From the NCBI GenBank assembly GCA_028274465.1, contig CM051456.1, positions 44,762,870-44,826,869 on the forward strand: DNA of 64,000 nucleotides, in the 5' to 3' direction. Positions 42,240-53,500 of the stretch are shown one piece after another. Both the position numbers and the translations under genes were made by a program. The DNA comes from Plantago ovata (lineage: Eukaryota; Streptophyta; Magnoliopsida; Lamiales; Plantaginaceae). The notes beneath the pieces were generated by a model. The model had not been told where the DNA came from. It was given only the letters and a program-made list of their open reading frames with translations, and searched no databases. Position 1 is the first letter of the stretch; each line of letters starts with the position of its first letter.

Positions 42240-43813
42240 ACATGACTACTTTTGACTCCAATGGTTGGGTATTAGATACAGCCTGTGGCTCGCACATTTG
42301 TAATAATGTGCAGGGGCTCATTGAACACAAGTTAGTCAAGCAAGGTGAAATCGACTTGCATGTTGGGAACGGCAATCCAGTTGAAGCCAATCGCATTGGA
42401 CGCTGCAAGATAGATTTACCATCAGGACAATGTTTAGAACTTCATAACGTTTATTTTGTTCCATCCATTGTCAGAAATATTATTTCCATTCCATTGTTGG
42501 ACAATTTGGGTTTTTTCTTTAGATTTGCTAATAATACTTGTTATTTTTCGTTAAATGACCAGTATTATGGAAAAGCTCGCTTAGTGAATGGTTTATATAT
42601 TTTGCAAAGTAGTCTACCATTATTTCAAATACATAACAAACAACCGTCTTCAAGTAGGAAGAATAATCCATCTTATCTATGGCATTGTCGGCTAGGCCAT
42701 ATCAATGAAACACGGATTCAAAGACTAAGGAAGTTGGACTACTTAGAAACATTTGATTTTGGATCGTATGGTACATGCGAATCATGTGTTAAGGGTAAGA
42801 TGACGAACAAACCCTTTGTTGGACAAGGTGTTCGTGCCACTCGCTGCTTAGAGCTCATACATGCCGATGTATGTGGACCTTTTAAAGTCAAAGCACGTGG
42901 AGGTTATCCTTACTTCGTTACCTTTACTGACGATTTCTCAAGGTATGGATATATTTATCTTATGAAGAACAAATCTGAGACCTTTGGGAAATTCAAGGAG
43001 TTTAGGAATGAGGTCGAGAATGAATTGAACCTAAGGATAGTCACTCTTCGATCAGATCGAGGAGGTGAATACCTTAGTGAAGAATTTATCGACTACTTGA
43101 AGGAGAATGGAATTCAATCGCAATGGACCCCTCCTGGAACACCACAATTAAATGGTGTGTCTGAGAGAAGGAATCGAACCCAGTTAGACATGGTGAGATC
43201 AATGATTGGATTCTCGACTCTTCCAAAATATCTATGGGGATATGCGCTGCAAACTACAATCCACATTCTGAACCGTGTACCATCTATATCAGTGGAGAAA
43301 ACTCCTTATGAGTTATGGAAAGGAAAGAAGCCCTCACTGGGCTATCTTAGACCTTGGGGCTGTCCTGCGATAGTCAAATTGTTGCTCACTGATAAGTTAG
43401 ATGCCAAGGGTGTCAAAGTATATTTCATAGGCTATCCTCGTCAGACGAGAGGCTATGAATTCTATCATGCTGAAGATCACAAGGTGATAGTATCTAGAAA
43501 CGTCAAGTTTTTAGAAGCAGAATACCTCGAAGAACAGAGGTTAGATGATATGATAGAACTTGAAGAAATTCAAGACTTTGACAGACGCGAACATGAGTTC
43601 TCTAAATCTTCTGATTTGGACTCAAGTTCAGTGGGAGCTTTCGAAGCAGACAAGGGTAATGATATGACACTTGCTAGGCATGTCATAGTCAGTGGGAGTC
43701 CTGTGATTAGATCAACCGGTGAAACCACACCGATAGAACCCGTTGTCAATCAACCTGTGCAACAAGTTGCACAAGAGCAGCCTCCCGCTAGGGAACGAGG
43801 TCGCAGCGCGTGA
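42221..43813 (+). pseudogene. A1 protease and integrase
   Basis: The protease active-site block reads WVLDTACGSHIC, i.e. D-T-A where D-S/T-G is usual. Integrase zinc region (WHCRLGH ... CESCVKG), catalytic Asp in IHADVCG, Asp in RSDRGGEY and Glu in NGVSERRN. The frame is open to a TGA at about 43811-43813. The integrase catalytic triad is intact. Confidence 0.83.
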
Positions 43814-45577
43814 CCGGCTGCATCAGTGCCCACTGATAATATTCGTTTTACACGAAGTCAGAAAAGAAAAGCACCAGAAACGCCGACAGAAGCACCAGTC
43901 GAGCTGCGTAGGTCGAAGAGGATCCCAAAAGGACCTCAGAAGCAAAGCCTTATGATAGAAGACATCAGTGAACTTGATGTTGGCTTATCAGATCGGGAAG
44001 ACCCCGAGACCTACAAAGAGGCAATAAATGATATTGACTCAGACAAATAGCAAGAGGCCATGGAATTGGAAATGGACTCCATGTACCTGAACCAAGTTTG
44101 GAGCTTGGTAGACTTGCCCCAAGGGGTTAGACCTATTGGGTGAAAATGGGTCTTTAAACGAAATACAGATGCCGAAGGCAAGGTACAAACGCACAAGGTT
44201 AGACTTGTGGCGAAATGCTAAACGCAAAGGTATGGCATCGATTACGATGAAACCTTTTCACTGGTAGCAAAGTTGAAGTCTATTCGAATTCTACTTGCGA
44301 TAGCTGCCTACTATGATTACGAGATCTGGCAGATGGATGTAAAGACTGCCTTCCTCAATGGCAACCTTGAGGAAGAGGTCTATATGGTACAGCCGGAAGG
44401 TTTTATTAGTAAAACCAGGCCAACTGCTGTATGCAAATTACAAAGATCCATCTATGGGCTAAAGCAAGCATCTAGGAGCTGGAATATCCGCTTTGATGAA
44501 GCTGTCAAATCATTTGACTTCGTCAGAACCGTAGAAGATCCCTGTGTCTACACTAGGCACAACGACAAGGGAGTGGTTTTCATGATCATTTATGTTGATG
44601 ACATTTTGATCATGGGAAACAATGTCTCTATGCTAGAAGAGACTAAAGTTTGTTTATCAAGTACCTTCTCAATGAAGGACTTGGGTGAAGCGAACTACAT
44701 CCTAGGGATAAAGATCTATAGAGATAGATCCAAGAGGATGTTAGGATTGACACAGTCCACCTACATCGACAAAATAATGAAGCGTTATAAGATGGACGAC
44801 TCAAAGAGAGGCTTTCTCCCAGCTAGGCATGGGATCGTGCTATCAGTTAAGGATAGTCCTAAAAATGATGAAGAAAGAAAGGCAATGAGTCGTGTTCCCT
44901 ATGCTTCGGCAGTAGGGTCTATAATGTATGCAATGAATTGCACAAGGCCAGATGTGGCATATACGCTTAGTGTCACTTGTCGACACCTACAGAATCCAAG
45001 AGTACTTCACTGGACTGCTGTAAAGAACATTCTTAAGTACCTTCGACGGACTAAGGAAATGTCCTTGGTGTTTGGTGGAGAACCAGAATTAAAGATGTCT
45101 GGTTATGTCGATGCTGGATTTGAATCAGATCCTGATGACTTTAAGTCACAGACAGGATACGTATTCAAATTGAACGGAGGAGCTATCTGTTGGAAGAGTT
45201 CTAAGAAAGCCACGATTGCTGACTCATCCACAAAAGCCGAGTACATTGCTGCATCAAAAGCATCGAAAGAAGCTGTCTGGATTTCAGAGTTCTTGAAGTT
45301 ATTGAGGGATGTTCCTGCTCCTAGTACAATAACGATTTATTGTGACAACATGGGTGCCGTCGCTCAAGCCAAGGAGCCTAGATCTACAAACAAAAACAAA
45401 CATGTACTTAGAAAGTATCACGTTATACGTGAGATTATTGATAGAGGAGAAGTTAGTATAGAACGTGTCTCAACCACGGACAACGTGGCAGATCCTTTCA
45501 CCAAGGTCTTATCAGTGGATGTCCACTTAAGACATTATGCTAATCTAGGTATTAAGCATAAAGGTGACTGGCTCTAG
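43814..45577 (+). pseudogene. A1 reverse transcriptase and RNase H
   Basis: The RT N-terminus (43826-44272) has stops, e.g. at 44048-44050, near 44141 in the KWVFK block, and near 44218. From 44273 one frame of 434 codons holds FLNGNLEEE, the YVDD box and RNase H with Asp (GYVDAG), Glu (TKAEYIA) and Asp (YCDNMGA). It ends at 45577, 14 nt before the LTR. Confidence 0.85.
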
Positions 45578-45591
45578 TCCAAGTGGGAGAT

Positions 45592-47687
45592 TGATAGTGT
45601 ATATGTCCTAGAGACAGTTTTTATTAAGGGCATGCAGCCCTTATTAAGGGCATATATGTACTATTACACAGGTCAACGTAATATAATATATGTTTGTTGT
45701 TTGACTAATGAGTATCGCTTTCATATTTATATTACACCAGGCATACAACATGTCATATCTCTATTCCTGTCTGTATTGATATTAAACATGTCCCCTCGGA
45801 TAGATGACCGATCACACAGATAGTGGGAGCTATGTGAGTTATCTTCTATCCCAAACTCTCCCTAGTCGAGGTTCATCTCGGATGTAGGGGTCTGAATGAA
45901 CCAACTGAGACTAGTATGCATGGAGTTTATACTTGTTAGAGCAAGTGTGAGCCGATCCCACGGCCACAGAACGGATTGTTGGACAATCAAGAAACGTTCC
46001 CATAACTCCGCATAGTTGTTCGAAAGGTGATTACCGAACAATGGAAGTACCCACCGGAAACTCCCATCGATGTATACTCTACACCGAAGTGTCTATGGGA
46101 ACCGGAAAGTTGTCGAAGTGATGCCAATCGTCCTTTGGACTTACAAATCTTTATCATCATATTTGTTGACCCATATCCTTGGTGGACCCGTCGATGTCAG
46201 CTCTGAATAAGCAGTTGACCCAAGACACGATCCAGGATTATGGCTACATACAAATAGGGATGATAAGTGATTCTGTGAAGGATTCATCTCTCATGTGTAG
46301 CACAGGAGAGCACTACTCTTAGTCGTTCATAGTTGTGATTGGTAAACCGCTGGCCAGCGTATCAATATTATTATGATAGTCATAATAGATATTGGATTCA
46401 CCAAACAACTCACTAAAGAAGCCCGTGGATGTATTATTGGGATAGACACTTCATCGATCATAGATGCATTCGAGTCAGTCAGATGAAGGGACGTTATCAT
46501 CGCCGCGTTGAGCGCAACAGACTTCACAACGAAAGGGTTATGCTTTGAGAAACCTCTCAAACGTCCTCATGTATTAATATTGCAAATGGAACCGTCTAGG
46601 AATTCCATTTTGCCTAGTCTAGGACTTGCTTAATACAATGAGGCCCTATGGGTCACACTATGTGGTGATTCAGCTTATCCGAATATCCTTGAAGATGGAA
46701 TCGCAATTAATTTAGAATTAATTGTGATTGATGAATTATAATTGATTTGGAATTAATTATAATGATTTGTGGCTCAATTAATGATTTGGAATTATTAATT
46801 GAATTGGCTGATTAATTGTATTTTATGTAAATACAATTAAAGATTAAATTTTGGAAATATAATAGAGGTTTGATTTGAAAGGATATGTTAATTTAGAATT
46901 AATATATGCACATGGGCAAAATCTACTTGGAGTTTGAATTGCCTTAGAATTATAAGTGGGTCCCAAAATCGGGACCCACCTAACCACTCTTGCGCGCGCG
47001 ACCAGCAGTAGTAGTAGGGGAAGGAGTTCGACTCCTTCCTCTATTAGAAGTCAAGGGATAAGTTAGATTTTCCTGATTGAGTTTTAATTTGATTGGGAAT
47101 GAACCTAGACTTGAATTGGTTTCCTAGTGCGATAAGAATTAGATTTTTATTCCTTTATGAACTCTAATTGATTATTCTTTGCGCTTCTATTGACTACTAT
47201 ATATAGTAGACTATTAGAGAGCTTTTAACAAGGTTGAACACAGTTGATTCAAGATCATTCTTTCTACCAGTTTTCTTAAAGAAAATAAAAGCTCTCCCCT
47301 ACCTTTCCTCTAGCCGCGCGCACCCACTCCCACCGAAGGAAAATTGCTGCCCCATCTTCTTGGCCACATAAAGAATATCCTAGCATTCTTTCCGATAAGC
47401 TGTTCATCCGTGAATACCAAGGTTAACGTTCAAAGAGCTGGAAACTAACTTTTATTGTCTTGCAGATAATCAAAGTATTGCAGATATCTTCGACTTCGAC
47501 GAAGGAGAAGATTCACCGGACTATTACGAAGACTTGATACCTGTTCTTGCTTTTGAAGTATTGTAAGTCTTCTGATTAACGTGTTTAATATATACGCCAT
47601 ATACATGATCAATTAACCTGCATGTTAAGAAAATTTTTGAAATTCCGCTGCGTACCCTAGGGGTAACTCTGACCATATTTTCTTACA
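45592..47687 (+). repeat. A1 3' LTR (2096 bp)
   Basis: Preceded by the purine tract AAGTGGGAGAT, starts TGATAGTGTA and ends TTTCTTACA. An AT-rich patch at about 46695-46815 consists of degenerate GAATTAATT-type repeats. The outer sequence at 47688 is SIRE envelope-like ORF, so the LTR edge is sharp. Confidence 0.82.
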
Positions 47688-49053
47688 GATACATCTGCTG
47701 AGATAAGACCAGAAGGCAGTGGAAACGAAATTCCTGCCCCAATGCCAGATATCTACATTGTAGATAATCTAGATACTGAAAAGATGGTTGCTGAACAAGC
47801 AATTCATCAAGTTGCTGAAACCGCAGTTACTGAGACTGTGATTGCTGAAGAACCAGTTGCTGAGACTGCAATGGTTCAAGTCCCAGAAATTGTTGAAACA
47901 CCACAAGAGACATTATTCGACGACGCATCTCGTGATGCTGAGAATACTGGACATAGTTCATCGAAAACATCCATTGACAAAGTTCAGCTGGTGCTGACAG
48001 AACTGAGCCAGCAAATGGAATTGGAGATTGAAGACACCTCCAACAAATCAGTAGATGTTTTCATGACCAGCAGTGAACTTAAAGGTCAAGATGTCTCTGC
48101 TCAACTTGTTATTTCAGAGACAAGGGAGATTGCTGAATCTGCACAGCCTTCTCAAATAGAGCAAGAAAAGAAGTCTGCTGAAGAACAAGTCCCAGATATT
48201 GAAGAAGCTGTCGTTGCTGAAAGGACTGAGTCACCACCTGCCCTTCTTCAGCAGGTACTTAACTCAACCATAAGCAAAACTTCACCATCTGAAACTCATT
48301 ATTTTGCTAATATAATGATTTCTTTACAGACTTCTCAAGATACAAGTCAGAAGGTTGCTGAAACTTCTGCACCAGAATCCACAACTCCTGCTCAGCAGGT
48401 AAATGAAGGTTTTGGTAATTCAACTAAGTTTGAAAACTTAGTGCTTGTATCGAACTTAAAATTATTTCAGGACGAACAATTCAAGGATGCTTCTCAAGCT
48501 CCTGAAGCAATGGAAATAGTACCAACACAAACAAGTGTGCAACATGAGCTTGCTGAATCTCAGCAGGTAAATCATGTTCCAGCTTTTGACTCTAAAACTA
48601 TTCTCCAAAACATTCCTGAACTTAATTTTATTCTTTTTCAGGCTCAAAAGGAGACCACTGAAGTGGTTCACATCACTGAAGATCTGAAAGTAAGTTCAGA
48701 AGAACTTTACTCGGACTTCAAGAAAACTACCTTGACCAGAGTTGCTAAATCTGTCAGCAACTGGCAAAGGTACAGAAGGATGGAATTTTCTTATCTTCAC
48801 CTTCAGCTGTCCAACGAGAAAAGGCGACTTTCTCTACTGAAACTCGAGACGTTTGTGCACTCCATACTTCCAGAAGAGTTGACATATTCTCAGCTCATGA
48901 GCTCAAATCTGATTGCTCTAATCAGAGAGAATATGAAAGCTAAATTCAAGAGTGCCTCTCCAGCTGAACAAGCTGTGATGCTCAAGGGTTCCTTTGTACC
49001 CGTGGTGGCTGATCCCCACAAAATCAATGAAGAAGAGGAAGTTACAAGTATCG
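47688..49053 (+). pseudogene. S4: SIRE envelope-like ORF fragment, plus strand
   Basis: The frame 47742-49053 encodes a Glu/Val/Gln-rich protein full of VAE/VAET repeats, followed by a more structured segment (about 48690-49020, WQRYRRMEF and LIRENMKAKF). It matches the middle of the S5 ORF (54096-52880). Three GT-AG segments of 75, 72 and 75 nt lie in frame at 48255-48329, 48399-48470 and 48567-48641. It is joined on the left to the A1 LTR and on the right to a minus-strand SIRE LTR at about 49054. Function of the protein family is not known. Confidence 0.75.
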
Positions 49054-50236
49054 CACTAAGATAAGATTGAGGTTCCTTACAACACCTATCTAGAGCGATC
49101 CAAACAGAAACCAAAGCACACTTGCTTCGTTTCCAACCTAACTAGAGAATGTAACCTTGTTCTCCACCAAACTTGGTACTTTTAATCAGAAACACTATGC
49201 TCGATTAAGTTCCCCCTGAATATCACGCCTAAAAGGGTGTATTTTCAGTTAGAGAGGTTTGGGATGAGATAACTTAATTATAACTTATTCAGTTACAACA
49301 AGTAATCTAAGAAACAAAACTTTGAATACTTTGCAGTAAACAAGTTTGATTGTTTCTGGTGTCAAGACTTGTTCTTGTTCGAAAGAATGAACACTTAACT
49401 AATTTCTTAGCCGTGTAAGTTCTACTTCTTCACAAGTAGCTTTTTCAAGCTTTAAGTCTTGGAACGGATCAATGGCAGTAAGAGTGTTTGAAGAGTATGT
49501 GAGTTTAAGCACAAGTGAGAGTATGATCACGTTGTTGACACACTTCAACTCTTTGCCGGATGACCTCTATTTATAGTGAATCAAGGGAGCCGTTTGAATT
49601 TCAAATTCTAAGGCTTTGTTCCTTAAGATGTCACTATCTTGCTTTTGTACTTTCAGCAGCGTCCTTTATTTGTCTTCTAGTCTTCATGTCCTTCGCGTGC
49701 ATGCTTTGCATTTAATGTTCATTTGAATGAGATTCAAACATGAACGTTGGAGTGCAAATGCAAGTACTATCAGCAAGGAGGTCACATATGTTTTTCAGCA
49801 AGTGGTCGGTCTCAGTTTCAGCAAGCATAACCTACTCTGTCGTTTAGATTTTCACTTATGCAAGCTGTTGCTGAAGTTTCCACTTTCTGAGCAACATGTG
49901 CCTTTGTAGATACCAGTCTTCAGAAATCTTCTAGTCTTCAGATCTTCAAAATCTTCAAGTTTCTGAGCGGTTCTAAATGCTTCAATAGTTTGTTTGTGTA
50001 AACAAAGTACATCATCAGCAAATGCTTCAACAGGTTGTATTTCTTTTCAGAAAACAAGATACATCATAAGCGGTAAAACCAACCTATCTAGCACCTACTC
50101 TAAGTCTTCAGCAAACGTTCCTCTTTTACAATGTCCTTAAAATTCTAAATTCCTATGGACCTTAAGAGTACTAGTTACTGGACTTTCCTTAATTTAGCAT
50201 GGTTAATTGCTCATCAAAATTACAAGTTTCCTAACA
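49054..50236 (-). repeat. S5 3' LTR, truncated
   Basis: On the plus strand it ends TTTCCTAACA at 50236 and lacks the part with the poly-C run and U5 hairpins. TATA complement CTATTTATAG at 49567-49576. The left edge joins S4 through shared bases around CACTAAG. Confidence 0.85.
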
Positions 50237-50500
50237 AATTTCCCCCTTTTTGATGTTAGCAATCCACGGCTAAATTAATTGTTACCCTTTTAGAGGTTTC
50301 TGATGTTGAATAACTCAGTTGATTAATGCAAGCATACTTGAATAATTAAACAGTAAGCATAAGTAAATTGCATAATCAAAAACCAATAAGAGTCAAAAGC
50401 TTCATTGCTGATAGTTATCTTTCAGTAACTTTACAAGAAAGAGCAGAGATAACTAAACAAAATCAGCAAATAAAAACTTTAACAGAACTATTACAGAGAG
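50237..50500 (-). promoter_or_regulatory. S5 polypurine tract and 3' untranslated stretch
   Basis: AATTTCCCCCTTTTTGATG on the plus strand (50237-50255) is the complement of a classical polypurine tract directly abutting the 3' LTR. The remaining 245 nt are AT-rich, and I see nothing else in them. Confidence 0.8.
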
Positions 50501-53500
50501 TTAAGCTCTTTCAGAAGATTTTCTCAAAATCTCTCTTACACTCTTCTCAGCAAGTGCAGTGAATTCAATACAGTCCTTTGCGTAATTCTCAAGTAGCCTA
50601 CGGACTTGTAGTTGAAGAATCCTTGCATTTTTGCAGGCAGTATGATGATGTTTTTCAGCATTCATTTCCATGTAATGAGTTACCCACAAATGCATGTCCC
50701 AATTGCTGGCATGGAGAAGCTGTGTATCTGAAATGCTTTTAGGATGAATCTTCCTTAGCCAGAGAAGATCTTCTTCTTGATCCTTAGCAGTGAGATAGAA
50801 ATACTCATAAGGAATCAATCCAAGTCTCTTCTTTGTTTTCTTGGTCACGGGGTCAGAGTAATAAGCAATGCCAACTGGTTTTATCAATTCTGGTTCTTGT
50901 CTTATAGACTTACCAATTGCAGTTCTTCTTACTGAGACTTCTAGATTCAACCATCTCCCAGAAATATTTCTTGGTAGGGACTCAGCCCTTTCTTTCCTTT
51001 TTACCTTGAGATCAATCCAAGTGAACATTTGGTTCAGTATGGTTGTTGGAAAGAACTCATTCACCAGCAAATCTTCCAGCTTTAAGATCCAGCAACCATG
51101 AATGTTTCTGATCACGTTCTGAGTGGTTTCATCATTGCTGGTCTTGGTATATTCAATGTCGGAGCCAATAGCAATGCTGGCCAGCCTCTTTTCTTCCTGT
51201 CTTTGCCTTCTTCTTCTTGACTTAGCATTGTCTTGATCTCTTGCTGAAGATCTTGAGTCAGAAGAGAAATGCTTTTAATGGACAGACGGAGTTAAGGCTG
51301 TAATTGGTCTAGCTCTTATGGTTTGGGATATTGTTTGATTGTCATCATCATCATCATCTTCATTCAGAGCTTGATGACTTTTAGTGTGACAAAAACCTTG
51401 AGTTTCAGCAGCAGTTTTTCTCTTTTTGGGACTTGCTGAATTTAACTCAGATTCTGCTTGTCTTTTAGAACTTTGCTCTCTTTCAGCAAGAGGTTCTATG
51501 GCCATTTGTGCTTCATCAGTAGGAGGGGTTTTCTTTCTTGTAGTTCTCTTTTGTATATTTTCCCCCTTAGACATGGATTGCAACATCGGAGTAATGTGCA
51601 AAGAGAAGAACTCATTGCAATTTTCAGCAAGAGTACTTAGACTGTTGTATTTCATGATGAATGCTTGCTGATCAGAAGTCAGCTTTGACAATTCATATTT
51701 AACACTCACCATAGTCTCCTCATGTCTGCGCTCTGTTGCGGCCTTTTCTTCCATAAAAGTTTGAGCCTTGACTAATGCAGACTTTGCTAGCTGGAGTGCT
51801 TGACTTACATCTTTTTCATAGCTCTTGTGATAAAGACTGATGTCTTTCCGATATCAAGCGGGCTCTCAGCAAGCAGTGCATCATCTTCTACTTTGCAGGC
51901 ATCATGGACTTTCTTCAGTGCCATAATTCTTGGAGTATACTCCTCAACACGTGGGAACGGCACAAGATTGGGGGTCAAGGAATGAACTTTAAGTTCTGAA
52001 GCAAATTGATCATCTTGTAGCAGCAATTCTCCTCTTAAGTCATCTCCTTCATCATTTATATAGTCAGGAGGAGGAATTTCAACCACTTTGGGTTCTTTCT
52101 TGCAATTTTCATCCTCATTTGCTGAGAGATCATCTTCATCCTCAGATTCATCAAGGCCAGCAACCTTGGAACCTAAGTCAGCAGCTTCATTTCCTTTTGG
52201 TTGAGTGGTTGCTGATGGCAACACTTCAGACTCAACAACTGGAGTTTCACCAGTAGCAAGTTTTAATTGAGTAGTTGCTGATGCCAACGTTTGAGACTCA
52301 ATTACTGGAGTTTCACCAGTAGTAAGTGGAAGGGAGTGGACTTCCTGTGGCTTTACTCTTCAAGATTGACCAATGTCCAAATTCTGCGTATGCCTTGCAT
52401 GAATTTGGAGACTGTTTTGTAGTGCTCTTTGGTAATCTTCATCCAGTTCATCTTCAGCATCAAGGTTTGTATCAGTGACCTTGGCATCGAGTAAAGGTAA
52501 CTCGGCATCAGAAAGTTGGCTTTTGCCATGTTTCAAGGCAGCTCGCTTTCTGACGTAATCCTCTTCAGTATAAGCGCCTTGTACAGGTGCTTGATTTTCA
52601 GCTTCAGCAGGAGCAGGTTGAGATTCATGCTGAGTTGGTGTTTGTTCAGCTTGCTGATTGTCTTGTTGTTCAGTTTCAGCAACTGTCATTTTTAGTCCAC
52701 CAGCATCAGGACTAGTACCTTGATTGTCATCATCGTCATCCTTTTTGTCCTTTGAATCTTTCCCTTCATCATCACTGGGATCAGTTGGGATGTTTTCATC
52801 TTCATCCTCTTCATCATCATCAGTCAGAATAACTAGCTCAAGATGCTTGTATAAAGCAACACTCGTTACTTCCTCCTCCTCATTGATTTTGTGGGGATCA
52901 GCCACCACGGGTACAAATGAACCCTTGAGCATCACAACTTGTTCAGCTGGAGAGGCACTCTTAAATTTGGCCTTCATATTCTCTCTGATTTGAGCAATCA
53001 GATTTGAGCTCATTAGCTGAGAATATGACATTTCTGCAGGAAGTATGGAGTGGACAAATGTCTCGAGCTTCAGCAGAGAAGATCTCTTTTTCTCATTTGA
53101 TAGATGAAGATGGAGATCAGAAAAGTCCATCCTTCTGTACCTTTGCCAGTTGCTGACAGACTTAGCAACTGTTGACAAGGTTGTTCTTTTGAAGTTCAAG
53201 TAAAGTTCCTCAGAACTCACTTGTGGATCTTCAGTGATGTGCACCACTTTAGTGGTCTCCTTTAGAGCCTGAAAAAGAATAAGATTTAGATCAGGAGAGG
53301 TTTGGAAAATTGTTTTAGAGTCCAAAGCTGAAACATGAATTACCTGCTGAGTTTCAGCAAGCTCATGTTGCACACTTGTTTGTGCTGGTACAATTTCCAT
53401 TCCTTGAGGAGCTTGAGAAGCATCCTCCATTTGTTCATCCTGAAATAAATGTGAGTTAGATACAAGTACTAAGTTGTCAAACTTAGTTGTATTACCAAAA

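Larger units (their letters stand above)
41921..47687 (+). mobile_element. A1: Angela/BARE-type Ty1/copia element, 5'-truncated
   Basis: Starts inside Gag, with no 5' LTR, then protease, integrase, RT, RNase H, a purine-rich tract and a full-length 3' LTR of 2096 bp. The long LTR, its early CCTAGAGACAG-like stretch and the RT/RNase H text fit the Angela lineage. The left end joins G4 gag at about 41920 without visible LTR or duplication, so the join is a deletion or recombination junction. Confidence 0.85.
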
